A stretch of DNA of 15,235 nucleotides from JBCBJZ01 sp038522635. Lineage in GTDB: Bacteria > Pseudomonadota > Alphaproteobacteria > Rhizobiales > Hyphomicrobiaceae. The notes below the pieces were generated by a model that saw only the letters and a program-made list of their open reading frames with translations, was not told the origin of the DNA and did no database searches. Below are positions 6,840 through 13,756 of this stretch, in pieces (the first letter of the stretch is position 1; each line of letters starts with the position of its first letter). The position numbers and the translations under genes were made by a program. The stretch lies in NCBI GenBank assembly GCA_038522635.1, contig JBCBJZ010000091.1:1-15235 (forward strand), given 5' to 3'.

Positions 6840-7646
6840 TCAACCGGTGATCTCGATCTCCATCCCGTCGTAGGCGGGTTCGACGTTGGGCGGCAGCTTC
6901 GCGCGCAACACCTCATAATCGAGATCGACGTGCATGTGGGTCAAGACGGCGCGCTTGGGCTTCAAGCGCTCGATCCACGCCAACGCCTGGTCCACGCTCA
7001 GATGGTTTGGATGGCGCGTGTAACGTAACGCATCCACGATCCAGCAATCGAGGTTTTGCAGCCGCTCTAACGACGCCTCCGGGAGATCGGAAACGTCCGG
7101 CGAATAGGCCACGTTGCCGAAGCGGAACCCCAGGCTGTCGATCGAGCCGTGGTGCTGCAGGATCGGCCAGCACGAGACGATGCCGCCGTTCCCCGACACG
7201 CGGATTTCGCGGTTCAGCGCCACTTCGTGCGCGTTCAAAATGGCCGGGTAATCACGGCCCTCAGGCGTCTTAAAGCAATAGCCGAACCGGTCGATCAAAC
7301 TCGCCTGGGTGGCCGCGTCGGCATAGCTGTCGATGCGCCGCTTCATGTTGTAGACGAGCACGCGCAGGTCATCGATGCCGTGGGTGTGGTCGGCATGATC
7401 ATGCGTGAACAGCACCGCATCGAGGCCCGCAACTTTCGTGTCCAGCAACTGCTCACGGATATCGGGCGGCGTGTCGACGAGCACGTTAGTCGCCCCCTTC
7501 GCCGTCCACCGCTGCACGAGAACCGCGCAGCGTCGTCGCCTGTTTTTCGGGTTTTCCGGATCGCACTGACCCCACGCGTTGCCCAGCCGCGGCACGCCGC
7601 CCGATGAACCACACCCCAGGATGATCAGCTTCGAAGTCCCACTCAT
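6840..7646 (-). CDS. MBL-fold metal-dependent hydrolase, PhnP-like
   Basis: A 268-residue metallo-beta-lactamase-fold hydrolase of the PhnP type (COG1235-like). The glycine-rich start LGCGSSGGVPR (10-20) is followed by the metal motif HDHADH (82-87). Further likely ligands are His165/166 (LQHHG), Asp184 (YSPDVSD) and His237/239 (LTHMHVD). PhnP itself cleaves cyclic phosphodiesters in phosphonate breakdown. The homologues next to tatD in Alphaproteobacteria have no settled substrate, so the phosphonate role should not be assumed. The ATG at 7646 overlaps the tatD TGA by four bases (ATGA), which indicates translational coupling, with AGGA about ten bases upstream. Cysteines 28 and 40 (GQCDPENPKNRRRRC) are seen in the N-terminal loop and could hold another metal; that is a guess. 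Confidence 0.87.
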   Translation of the reverse strand: MSGTSKLIILGCGSSGGVPRLGNAWGQCDPENPKNRRRRCAVLVQRWTAKGATNVLVDTPPDIREQLLDTKVAGLDAVLFTHDHADHTHGIDDLRVLVYNMKRRIDSYADAATQASLIDRFGYCFKTPEGRDYPAILNAHEVALNREIRVSGNGGIVSCWPILQHHGSIDSLGFRFGNVAYSPDVSDLPEASLERLQNLDCWIVDALRYTRHPNHLSVDQALAWIERLKPKRAVLTHMHVDLDYEVLRAKLPPNVEPAYDGMEIEITG

Positions 7647-8443
7647 GCGGCGGCGTCCTGCAGCGCGGCTCGAGGCGTCTTGTCGTAGAGCCTGAAGAAA
7701 TTATCGGTGGTAGCAGCCGCAAACGCATCGGTGCTGATGCCCTTAACGTCGGCAAGGGCGGCTGCGGTGTGTTTCACATAAGCGGGCTCATTCGGCTTGC
7801 CGCGAAACGGTACCGGAGCAAGGTAGGGCGCATCGGTTTCAACCAACATCCGCTCCAGCGGGACCATGCGCGCGATCTCGCGCAAGGCTTGCGAATTCTT
7901 AAACGTCACCACACCGGTGAAGCCAATGTAAAGGCCAAGCGCCAGCGCCCGCTGCGCCAGGTCCATGCCGCCCGTGTAACAGTGCAACACAGCCTTGAAC
8001 GGCGCGCGCGCCATCTCCTCTTCCAAAATCACCGCCGTATCATCATCGGCATCACGCGCATGGATCACCAGCGGGAGGCCCGTCAGGCGGGCCGCTTCAA
8101 TATGGACGCGAAACCCGTGCGCCTGATTTTCGCGCGTGCTCTTTTGGTAGTGATAATCGAGGCCCGCTTCACCGATCGCGACCACTTTGGGATGGTCGGC
8201 GAAGCTGGCAAGTTGTGCAGGCGTGATGTGGGTCTCGTCATCCGCGTTATGGGGATGGGTGCCAACCGAGCAGAATACGTTGCCGTAGCTTTCAGCGATC
8301 GCGCGCACGTGCGGAAACGTCGCAACCCGTGTGGAGATCGTCACCATCAGCCCGACGCCCGCCTCCCGGGCACGTGCCATGACGCCGTCGAGGTCGCGGC
8401 TGAGGCTATCGAAATCGAGATGGCAGTGGTGGTCGACGAGCAT
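7643..8443 (-). CDS. tatD: TatD family metal-dependent DNase
   Basis: A 266-residue TIM-barrel hydrolase of the TatD family, metal-dependent 3'-5' nucleases linked to DNA repair and quality control. Metal-site motifs appear in order: DHHCHLD at the start (the HxH pair), GEAGLDYHY (Glu), VIHARDADDD (His), LHCYTGG (His) and ETDAPYLAP (Asp). The frame is open from GTG 8452, but most family members begin MLVDxHCHLD, and AAGGG lies about nine bases before ATG 8443, so that start is preferred. It follows metG after 167 noncoding bases and overlaps the next gene, the usual order for this locus. Confidence 0.93.
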   Translation of the reverse strand: MLVDHHCHLDFDSLSRDLDGVMARAREAGVGLMVTISTRVATFPHVRAIAESYGNVFCSVGTHPHNADDETHITPAQLASFADHPKVVAIGEAGLDYHYQKSTRENQAHGFRVHIEAARLTGLPLVIHARDADDDTAVILEEEMARAPFKAVLHCYTGGMDLAQRALALGLYIGFTGVVTFKNSQALREIARMVPLERMLVETDAPYLAPVPFRGKPNEPAYVKHTAAALADVKGISTDAFAAATTDNFFRLYDKTPRAALQDAAA

Positions 8444-8541
8444 GCGCTTCACCCTTGAAGGCCCCCTAAACCGGGAGCCCCAAATCCATGGAGGCCCAAG
8501 ATCCCAGAAGACCGCTTGACCTATGAAAGCCCAAAGCGCCC

Positions 8542-8575
8542 CGCCGAAGTGACAACGTCACGCCTTCTTTCGGCG
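8542..8575. repeat. Nested inverted repeats between metG and tatD
   Basis: CGCCGAA (8542-8548) is the reverse complement of TTCGGCG (8569-8575). Inside the outer pair, GTGAC (8549-8553) pairs with GTCAC (8557-8561) around AAC. The RNA could form a branched or stacked hairpin just after the metG stop. It could be a processing, stabilising or attenuating element; there is no T run on the minus strand. Confidence 0.5.
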
Positions 8576-8610
8576 TGCAATCACGGTCGTCAACCTTCGG
8601 TGAAAGATCG

Positions 8611-10200
8611 TCAAGCGGGCTTATCCGCGCTGCCCGCCCCGGCCGCATCAGCCTCGGGCGCCACGTAGCGCGGAAACGCACCTTCGGGCTTCGGCAAAGC
8701 GGTTCCGGGTTTAAGCCGTCCCGCTTCGCCTAGGGCGGCGAACGCGCGGGCATCGCCCCCGTCCTGCCCTAACGCGTCGAGCAGTTTGGCGGCACCTTGG
8801 GGAACCACCGGCTGAGCCATCACCGCAACCTGGCGCACCACTTCCGCCGTCACATAGAGGATCGTCTCCATGCGCGCGAAGTCCGTCTTGCGCTTGGCCC
8901 AAGGTTCTTCGCTCGTGAAATACCGGTTCGCTTCGCCGACCACCTCCCAAACGGCGTCCAAATAGGCCTTGATCGCGAGGTGATCCATGTGGGCGCGCGC
9001 CGAAGCGTGCAAGGCATCAGTCTGCGCCAACAACGCTTGATCGGCGGGCGTGAACGCACCGGGCTGGGGCACCGCACCGGCACAGTTCTTCGCGATCATC
9101 GACAGCGAGCGTTGCGCCAGATTGCCGATGTCGTTGGCCAGGTCAGCGTTGATGCGGTTGACGATGGCTTCGTGCGTATAGTTGCCATCGCGCCCGAAGG
9201 TGGTGTCGCGCGTGAGAAAATACCGCACCTGATCGACGCCGAACGCCTCCACCAGTTGCAAGGGATCGATGGTGTTGCCCACCGACTTCGACATCTTCTC
9301 CCCGCGGTTCAGCATGAAACCGTGGCCGAACACCTGGACGGGCAGCGCGAGCCCTGCCGACATCAGGAACGCGGGCCAATAGACCGCGTGGAAGCGCACG
9401 ATGTCCTTGCCGATGATGTGGACCGCGGCCGGCCAATAGCGCGCGTAATCCTCGCTCTCGCTGTCAGGATAGCCAACGCCCGTGATGTAGTTCGTCAACG
9501 CGTCAATCCAGACATACATCACATGGCCAGGCGCATCCGGGACCGGTACGCCCCAATCGAGCGTGGAGCGCGAAAGCGCCAAATCCTTCAGGCCACGGCT
9601 GACGAAGCTCACAACCTCGTTGCGCCGCTCATCGGGCTGAATGAACGTTGGATGCGCCTCGTAATGGGCGAGCAATTTGTCCTGATAGGCGCTGAGGCGG
9701 AAGAAGTAGGTCTCCTCTTCATTCCACGTCACCGGCGTGCCTTGCGGACCGCGTCGCACGCCATCATCGCCGACTTCGGTTTCGTCTTCGCCGTAAAACG
9801 CCTCATCGCGGACCGAGTACCACCCCGCATAGGTGTCGAGGTAGATGTCGCCGTTGGCGCTAAGCGCCTCCCACAAGGCCTGGCAAGCGCGGTAATGGCG
9901 CTCTTCGGTGGTGCGGATGAAGACATCGTGGGTTGTGTTGAGCGTGGTGGCCATCGCCTCAAAGCGCGCCGCGTTGCGGTCGGCCAGCGCCTTCACCTCT
10001 AGCCCTTCGGCATCCGCCGTCTGCTTCATCTTGAGGCCGTGCTCATCCGTGCCCGTTTGGAAGCGCACATCACGGCCATCGAGCCGCATGAAGCGCGCGA
10101 TCACGTCGGTCGCGATGACTTCGTAGGCGTGCCCGATGTGGGGCGGGCCATTGGGATAGGAAATTGCCGTGGTGATGTAATAGGGATCGGCGCCGCTCAT
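8611..10200 (-). CDS. metG: Methionyl-tRNA synthetase
   Basis: A 529-residue class I aminoacyl-tRNA synthetase that charges tRNA-Met. The ATP-binding signature is PNGPPHIGHAYE (HIGH at 21-24) and the second is GEKMSKSVGN (KMSKS at 302-306). Between them lie the methionine-pocket region TGTDEHG (49-55) and YVWIDALTNY (229-238). The connective segment that carries zinc cysteines in some MetRS enzymes (here about 124-155, YAGWYSVRDEAFYGEDE) has none, so this is a zinc-free form. There is no C-terminal EMAP/Trbp dimerisation domain; the protein ends in a short Ala/Gly/Asp tail after the anticodon-binding helices. The ATG at 10200 has only a weak ribosome site. It lies 130 bases after holB in the same direction. 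Confidence 0.97.
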   Translation of the reverse strand: MSGADPYYITTAISYPNGPPHIGHAYEVIATDVIARFMRLDGRDVRFQTGTDEHGLKMKQTADAEGLEVKALADRNAARFEAMATTLNTTHDVFIRTTEERHYRACQALWEALSANGDIYLDTYAGWYSVRDEAFYGEDETEVGDDGVRRGPQGTPVTWNEEETYFFRLSAYQDKLLAHYEAHPTFIQPDERRNEVVSFVSRGLKDLALSRSTLDWGVPVPDAPGHVMYVWIDALTNYITGVGYPDSESEDYARYWPAAVHIIGKDIVRFHAVYWPAFLMSAGLALPVQVFGHGFMLNRGEKMSKSVGNTIDPLQLVEAFGVDQVRYFLTRDTTFGRDGNYTHEAIVNRINADLANDIGNLAQRSLSMIAKNCAGAVPQPGAFTPADQALLAQTDALHASARAHMDHLAIKAYLDAVWEVVGEANRYFTSEEPWAKRKTDFARMETILYVTAEVVRQVAVMAQPVVPQGAAKLLDALGQDGGDARAFAALGEAGRLKPGTALPKPEGAFPRYVAPEADAAGAGSADKPA

Positions 10201-10267
10201 GGGCTCAAGCTCTGTCTAACGTTGGATGATCTGAAGGGCCGCACGCTCGCATCTGCTGAAAGCACCT

Positions 10268-10289
10268 GAGGAAAAGCCGCGTTTCCCTC
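10268..10289. repeat. Imperfect hairpin in the holB-metG spacer
   Basis: GAGGAAAA (10268-10275) pairs with TTTCCCTC (10282-10289) with one mismatch around GCCGCG. No T run follows, so I do not call a terminator. It is the only structured element seen in this 130-base spacer. Confidence 0.35.
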
Positions 10290-10330
10290 CGGCGGGCCCG
10301 ATCGGCGCCCAAACGCGGGACGATGTCGCT

Positions 10331-11542
10331 TCAGCCAACCGGCGCTGCACTCGCGCGGGCGACCCTGGCGAACACGTCCAGCACCAACGCTTTGCGATCG
10401 AGGTTAAGGGCCAGCGTGGCCGCCCGCTGACGCTGCACTGTCTCCCATAGCTGCGCCCAGGAGGCAAGCGTCTGCGGCGTGATGAGCGCATGCGCTAAAG
10501 CGGCCTCGCGATCAGGCCCTTGCGCGTTCGCCGTCCCCGCTGCGGCATGGCGCACGAGCCGCGCGATCAGCCCTGCGGTTAGATCTGAAAACGCCTCGAA
10601 CTGTTGGGCCTTGGCGATCGGCGCAAGATCATCAGCCAGTGCATGGATGTCGCGCCAATCGGGCTTCGGCATCGCCGCCATGATCCGCATGATGCGCGCG
10701 TTCAGTGCCAGCCCCCCGTTCGCCGCCAGCACCAGCGCCTGGCGCACGCTGCCTTGCGATAGCGTCAGCAGATCAGGCCAGGTGGCATCATCGGGGCCGC
10801 TGGCCAGTTCGGGCTGCGCCGGGGCAGACGTGACCGCTTGGCGAAACGCGAGCGCCATCGCCTGATCATCCAAGGGGGCAAGTTCCAGCCGCCGGCAGCG
10901 TGAGCGGATCGTCGCCAGCAGCCGGCCCGGTTGCGCGCTGATCAGCAAAAACAGCACCCGTGACGGCGGCTCTTCCAAGGCCTTCAACAGCGCGTTGGCG
11001 GCCGCATTGTTCAACTCATCCGCACTGTCGACGATCACCACGCGGTAGCCTTCACCGGCGTTAGCGTGGCTCAAGAACGCGCGCAGGCGGCGGACCTCAT
11101 CCACCGGAATGGCCGTAAGCGTCCGCTTGGTCTTGAGATCATAGGGCCGGCGCAGCACCAACAGTGCGGGATGCGAGAGCCGCTCCACCTGCCGCGCGGT
11201 CGGGCTGCCAGGCACAAGCGCCAACGCCGTGTCGCCGGTTGTTGCTTCGCCGGGGTCGCCAGACGCTGGCCGAGACGCTGGCGAAAGCTGCCGTTCGGCG
11301 GGAGCGGCAAGCGCGTAGCGCGCGATCGCGTAAGCGAGCGTCGCCTTCCCAATGCCCTGCGCGCCCGTGATCAGCCAGGCATGGTGCGCAGTCCCGCTTG
11401 CCAGTTGCCGCTCGATGGCAGCGGCAGCGCGCGCATGGGCATCACCGATCAGCGCAGGCGCAAAACGCGGATGCGCAAACCCCTCCAGCGTATCGGCTTC
11501 GGGATACCTCTCGATCTCTTTGAGCGCGGGCGCACGGGCCAT
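10331..11542 (-). CDS. holB: DNA polymerase III delta prime subunit (clamp loader)
   Basis: A 403-residue clamp-loader subunit that helps load the beta sliding clamp during replication. It has the AAA+ layout: an N-terminal HPRFAPALIGD box, a P-loop-like GAQGIGKAT (60-68), the DSADELNNAAANALLKALEEPP segment (172-193, Walker B region and following helix), and TIRSRCRRL (211-219) with the SRC motif shared by clamp-loader subunits. The region after the P-loop (about 80-145), where E. coli delta prime holds a four-cysteine zinc site, contains no cysteine and has a Pro/Ala/Gly-rich insert instead. The start is ATG 11542, with AAGGA about nine bases upstream. It lies 52 bases after tmk, an arrangement common in bacteria. 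Confidence 0.94.
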   Translation of the reverse strand: MARAPALKEIERYPEADTLEGFAHPRFAPALIGDAHARAAAAIERQLASGTAHHAWLITGAQGIGKATLAYAIARYALAAPAERQLSPASRPASGDPGEATTGDTALALVPGSPTARQVERLSHPALLVLRRPYDLKTKRTLTAIPVDEVRRLRAFLSHANAGEGYRVVIVDSADELNNAAANALLKALEEPPSRVLFLLISAQPGRLLATIRSRCRRLELAPLDDQAMALAFRQAVTSAPAQPELASGPDDATWPDLLTLSQGSVRQALVLAANGGLALNARIMRIMAAMPKPDWRDIHALADDLAPIAKAQQFEAFSDLTAGLIARLVRHAAAGTANAQGPDREAALAHALITPQTLASWAQLWETVQRQRAATLALNLDRKALVLDVFARVARASAAPVG

Positions 11543-11594
11543 CAGGAGGATTCCTTAGAGCAACGGGCGCGAAGTGCGCAAAGTTGCTCTGCAC

Positions 11595-12257
11595 TTAGAA
11601 TAGATCATCTTCGGGCGATTGCGGGTTCACCTGTGGTGATCCCGAAGATTTAGCCACTAACAGCGCGCTCACGAGGGCCCAAACAGCTTCACTGACCGCC
11701 GTCGACGTCTGCGCCGCATCCAGCACATGGCAGCGCTCCGGCTCGGCCGACGCGAGCCCTAAGAATGCAGTGCGCCGCGCCTCATGTGTCGCCTGCGCGT
11801 TCGCGTCAAACCGGTTCATCGCCCCCCGCGCGGCGACGCGGGCAAGCGCCAGGTCCACCGGCAGGTCGAGGATGAGCGTGAGGTCAGGCAGGTGACCCGC
11901 GATGCTGCGCGCTTCCAACGTGCGCGCGAAAGCGTCGGCGGGATCGTGGCCCTGATAAACGCGGGTTGAATCGATAAAGCGATCGCAAATCACGACCATT
12001 CCGGCCTGCAAAGCCGGTGAAATGACGCGTTCAACATGCTCATGGCGGGCCGCAGCGAACACCAGCCTCTCAGTGAGCGTTTCAAGGTCCGCATGCGCCA
12101 GCAGGGCCGAGCGCATCGCCTCACCGAACGGCGTGCCGCCGGGCTCCCGCGTCACCAAAGTCTTGTAGCCCTGTCGCGTCAGCCGGTCAGCGAGCGCCTG
12201 CGCTTGCGTGGACTTGCCCACGCCCTCGCCGCCTTCGAAGGTGATGAACGCTGCCAT
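11595..12257 (-). CDS. tmk: Thymidylate (dTMP) kinase
   Basis: A 220-residue kinase that converts dTMP to dTDP with ATP, required for dTTP supply. The P-loop FEGGEGVGKST spans residues 7-17, followed by TREPGGTPFGE, the substrate loop CDRFIDSTRVYQG and the lid-region motif RGAMNRFDA. The frame is open to GTG 12308, which would add 17 residues rich in Ser, Gly and Ala. ATG 12257 is preferred because the family normally begins a few residues before FITFEGGEG and because the GTG lies inside an inverted repeat and has no ribosome site. The ribosome site for the ATG is also weak (GGAGG is too far upstream), so the start stays open. It follows dacA by 90 bases. Confidence 0.94.
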   Translation of the reverse strand: MAAFITFEGGEGVGKSTQAQALADRLTRQGYKTLVTREPGGTPFGEAMRSALLAHADLETLTERLVFAAARHEHVERVISPALQAGMVVICDRFIDSTRVYQGHDPADAFARTLEARSIAGHLPDLTLILDLPVDLALARVAARGAMNRFDANAQATHEARRTAFLGLASAEPERCHVLDAAQTSTAVSEAVWALVSALLVAKSSGSPQVNPQSPEDDLF

Positions 12258-12294
12258 GGACCGCGATGACGCGCCTCCGCCCGGTGAGCTCGCC

Positions 12295-12312
12295 TCAGGT
12301 GATGCCACCTGA
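12295..12312. repeat. Perfect inverted repeat TCAGGTG-N4-CACCTGA upstream of tmk
   Basis: Seven-base arms at 12295-12301 and 12306-12312 around ATGC. It sits 38 bases before the tmk ATG and spans the alternative GTG. It could be an operator or an RNA hairpin in the dacA-tmk spacer. Confidence 0.45.
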
Positions 12313-12347
12313 AGCGGATGAACCCTCTGAACTGTTCTGACGTTCGT

Positions 12348-13571
12348 CTAAAGCGGAATCCAACCCAGTGCCAGATGCAGCAGCGAATCGAGCCCACGCC
12401 GCATCATGCCCGCCCGCTTCACATCTTCAGCCGCATAGAGCGGCACTTCATTGACCGCGTTGGCGCTCGTCGTCACCCGCAACTTGGCAACCTCATCGCC
12501 CTTACGAATCGGCGGCTTCAAGGGCCGGTTGTAGACGATCTCCCCGCGCAAACGCTGGTTCGCGGGAAACCGCGGCAAAATCACCGAGATCACGCCATTG
12601 CCGGTCAGGGGCACGTAGACCTGCGTCCCACCCCAGACCCGCGCCTGGCCGATGACATCACCGGCGTCGAACAGCTTGAACTCTTTGAAGCTGCGAAAGC
12701 CCCACTGCAGGAGCTTGCGCCCCTCTTCTTTACGCTGCTGCTTCGTCGCAAGCCCGTTGACCACCAGGATCAACCGGCGCCCCTTGCCCTTTGCGGAAGC
12801 CACCAGCCCGTAGCCCGCCTTCGACACGAAGCCCGTCTTCAATCCATCGACGTTGGGCTCCACGAACAACAGCGGGTTGCGGTTGATGAAGCGATGCCGG
12901 CGATAGCGAAACTCCTTTTGCGCGAACATCTTATAGAAGTCCGGGTAGGTCTTGATGATGTGGCGCGATAAAATAGCCAGCTCGCGCGCCGTCATCAGGT
13001 GTTCGGGATGATAAAGCCCTGTGGCGTTGCGAAACGTCGACTTCTTCAAGCCGATGCGCCGTGCTTCGGCCTCCATGATCTTGGCGAACTGCGCCTCGGA
13101 ACCCGCCATGCCTTCGGCGACCGCAATCGACGCGTCGTTGCCGGACTGGACGATGATGCCCTGCAAAAGCTGCGAGATCTTCGCCTTCTTGTTCAACGGT
13201 ACGAACATCGCTGAAGTGCCCGATGGCGCGCCGCCCTTGCGCCAGGCGTTCTCCGTCATCAGAAATTCTTCATCCAGGGTGAGTTGCCCGGTTTTCAGGG
13301 CGCGGAACATGACGGCCAGCGTCATGAGCTTGCTCATGGATGCAGGCGACATCAGCTGATCGGCGTTGCGCTGGTAAAGGATGGCGCCGCTGTCAGCGTC
13401 GATCAGGATGGCTTGCTTGGCTTTGGTCTGAAAGGCCGCCTGGGCAGGCGTTGCAGCGAGGGCTGCCACCAGCGCGACACCCGCGAAGAGGAGCGGACGG
13501 GCCACGGCATCACGCATTCCGATTGCGGTGCGGCGCCCGCTGCCGGTGAGGCCCGTAGGCTTAAAAAACAT
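12348..13571 (-). CDS. dacA: D-alanyl-D-alanine carboxypeptidase (low-molecular-mass PBP)
   Basis: A 407-residue periplasmic penicillin-binding protein of the PBP5/6 (S11 peptidase) type, which removes the terminal D-Ala from peptidoglycan stem peptides. A signal peptide ends near residue 45 (ATPAQA-AFQ). Catalytic motifs are SMSK (Ser78, Lys81), SGN (143-145) and KTG (245-247), with the usual spacing. The C-terminal beta domain (about 285-385) is followed by a helix-like stretch (about 388-407) that could anchor it to the membrane, as in other PBP5 proteins. The signal has a long N-region; an internal Met at residue 19 (13517) is an alternative start. A candidate promoter lies just upstream, so it probably heads the dacA-tmk-holB unit. 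Confidence 0.94.
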   Translation of the reverse strand: MFFKPTGLTGSGRRTAIGMRDAVARPLLFAGVALVAALAATPAQAAFQTKAKQAILIDADSGAILYQRNADQLMSPASMSKLMTLAVMFRALKTGQLTLDEEFLMTENAWRKGGAPSGTSAMFVPLNKKAKISQLLQGIIVQSGNDASIAVAEGMAGSEAQFAKIMEAEARRIGLKKSTFRNATGLYHPEHLMTARELAILSRHIIKTYPDFYKMFAQKEFRYRRHRFINRNPLLFVEPNVDGLKTGFVSKAGYGLVASAKGKGRRLILVVNGLATKQQRKEEGRKLLQWGFRSFKEFKLFDAGDVIGQARVWGGTQVYVPLTGNGVISVILPRFPANQRLRGEIVYNRPLKPPIRKGDEVAKLRVTTSANAVNEVPLYAAEDVKRAGMMRRGLDSLLHLALGWIPL

Positions 13572-13609
13572 GCTGCGAATCCATAGGGTTGCGTTGCACT
13601 ACGGGTCGG

Positions 13610-13639
13610 ACTATCGCGACCGGCCAACCCTGAAGTCAA
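13610..13639 (-). promoter_or_regulatory. Candidate sigma70 promoter for dacA
   Basis: On the minus strand, TTGACT (13639-13634) and GATAGT (13615-13610) are 18 bases apart. Transcription would start near 13603, about 30 bases before the dacA ATG. It lies downstream of the rlpA terminator, which agrees with dacA being transcribed separately. Confidence 0.5.
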
Positions 13640-13727
13640 GCGCTTCACGGGAAATTTCATGCAGGTTGGTGGACGAGCCTGACCGACGTTCAGCGCTGAA
13701 CCCGAGAGGCCTCAAGGACTGCCCGGC

Positions 13728-13756
13728 AAAAACCGCCGAATCCGCCTATTCGCCGG
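13728..13756 (-). terminator. Intrinsic terminator overlapping the rlpA stop codon
   Basis: On the minus strand, CCGGCGAAT pairs with ATTCGGCGG (one mismatch in nine) around a six-base loop that holds most of the rlpA stop codon. TTTTT follows directly. This has the shape of a rho-independent terminator. Confidence 0.65.

Noticed and set aside
6153..7028. Plus-strand open frame of 291 codons
   Set aside because: It is antisense to the HAD and MBL genes, whose motifs are clear, and its composition is that of a GC-rich shadow frame.
6840..7646. A phosphonate-degradation link between the PhnP-like hydrolase and the PhnD-like protein
   Set aside because: They lie about 4.5 kb apart on the same strand, separated by plus-strand genes, with no C-P lyase genes. 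The MBL gene belongs to the tatD locus.
8797..10002. Plus-strand open frame of 401 codons
   Set aside because: It lies wholly opposite metG, which has intact HIGH and KMSKS motifs. It is a long shadow frame of high-GC DNA.
12318..12971. Plus-strand open frame of 217 codons
   Set aside because: It is antisense to the C-terminal half of dacA, with no recognisable content.
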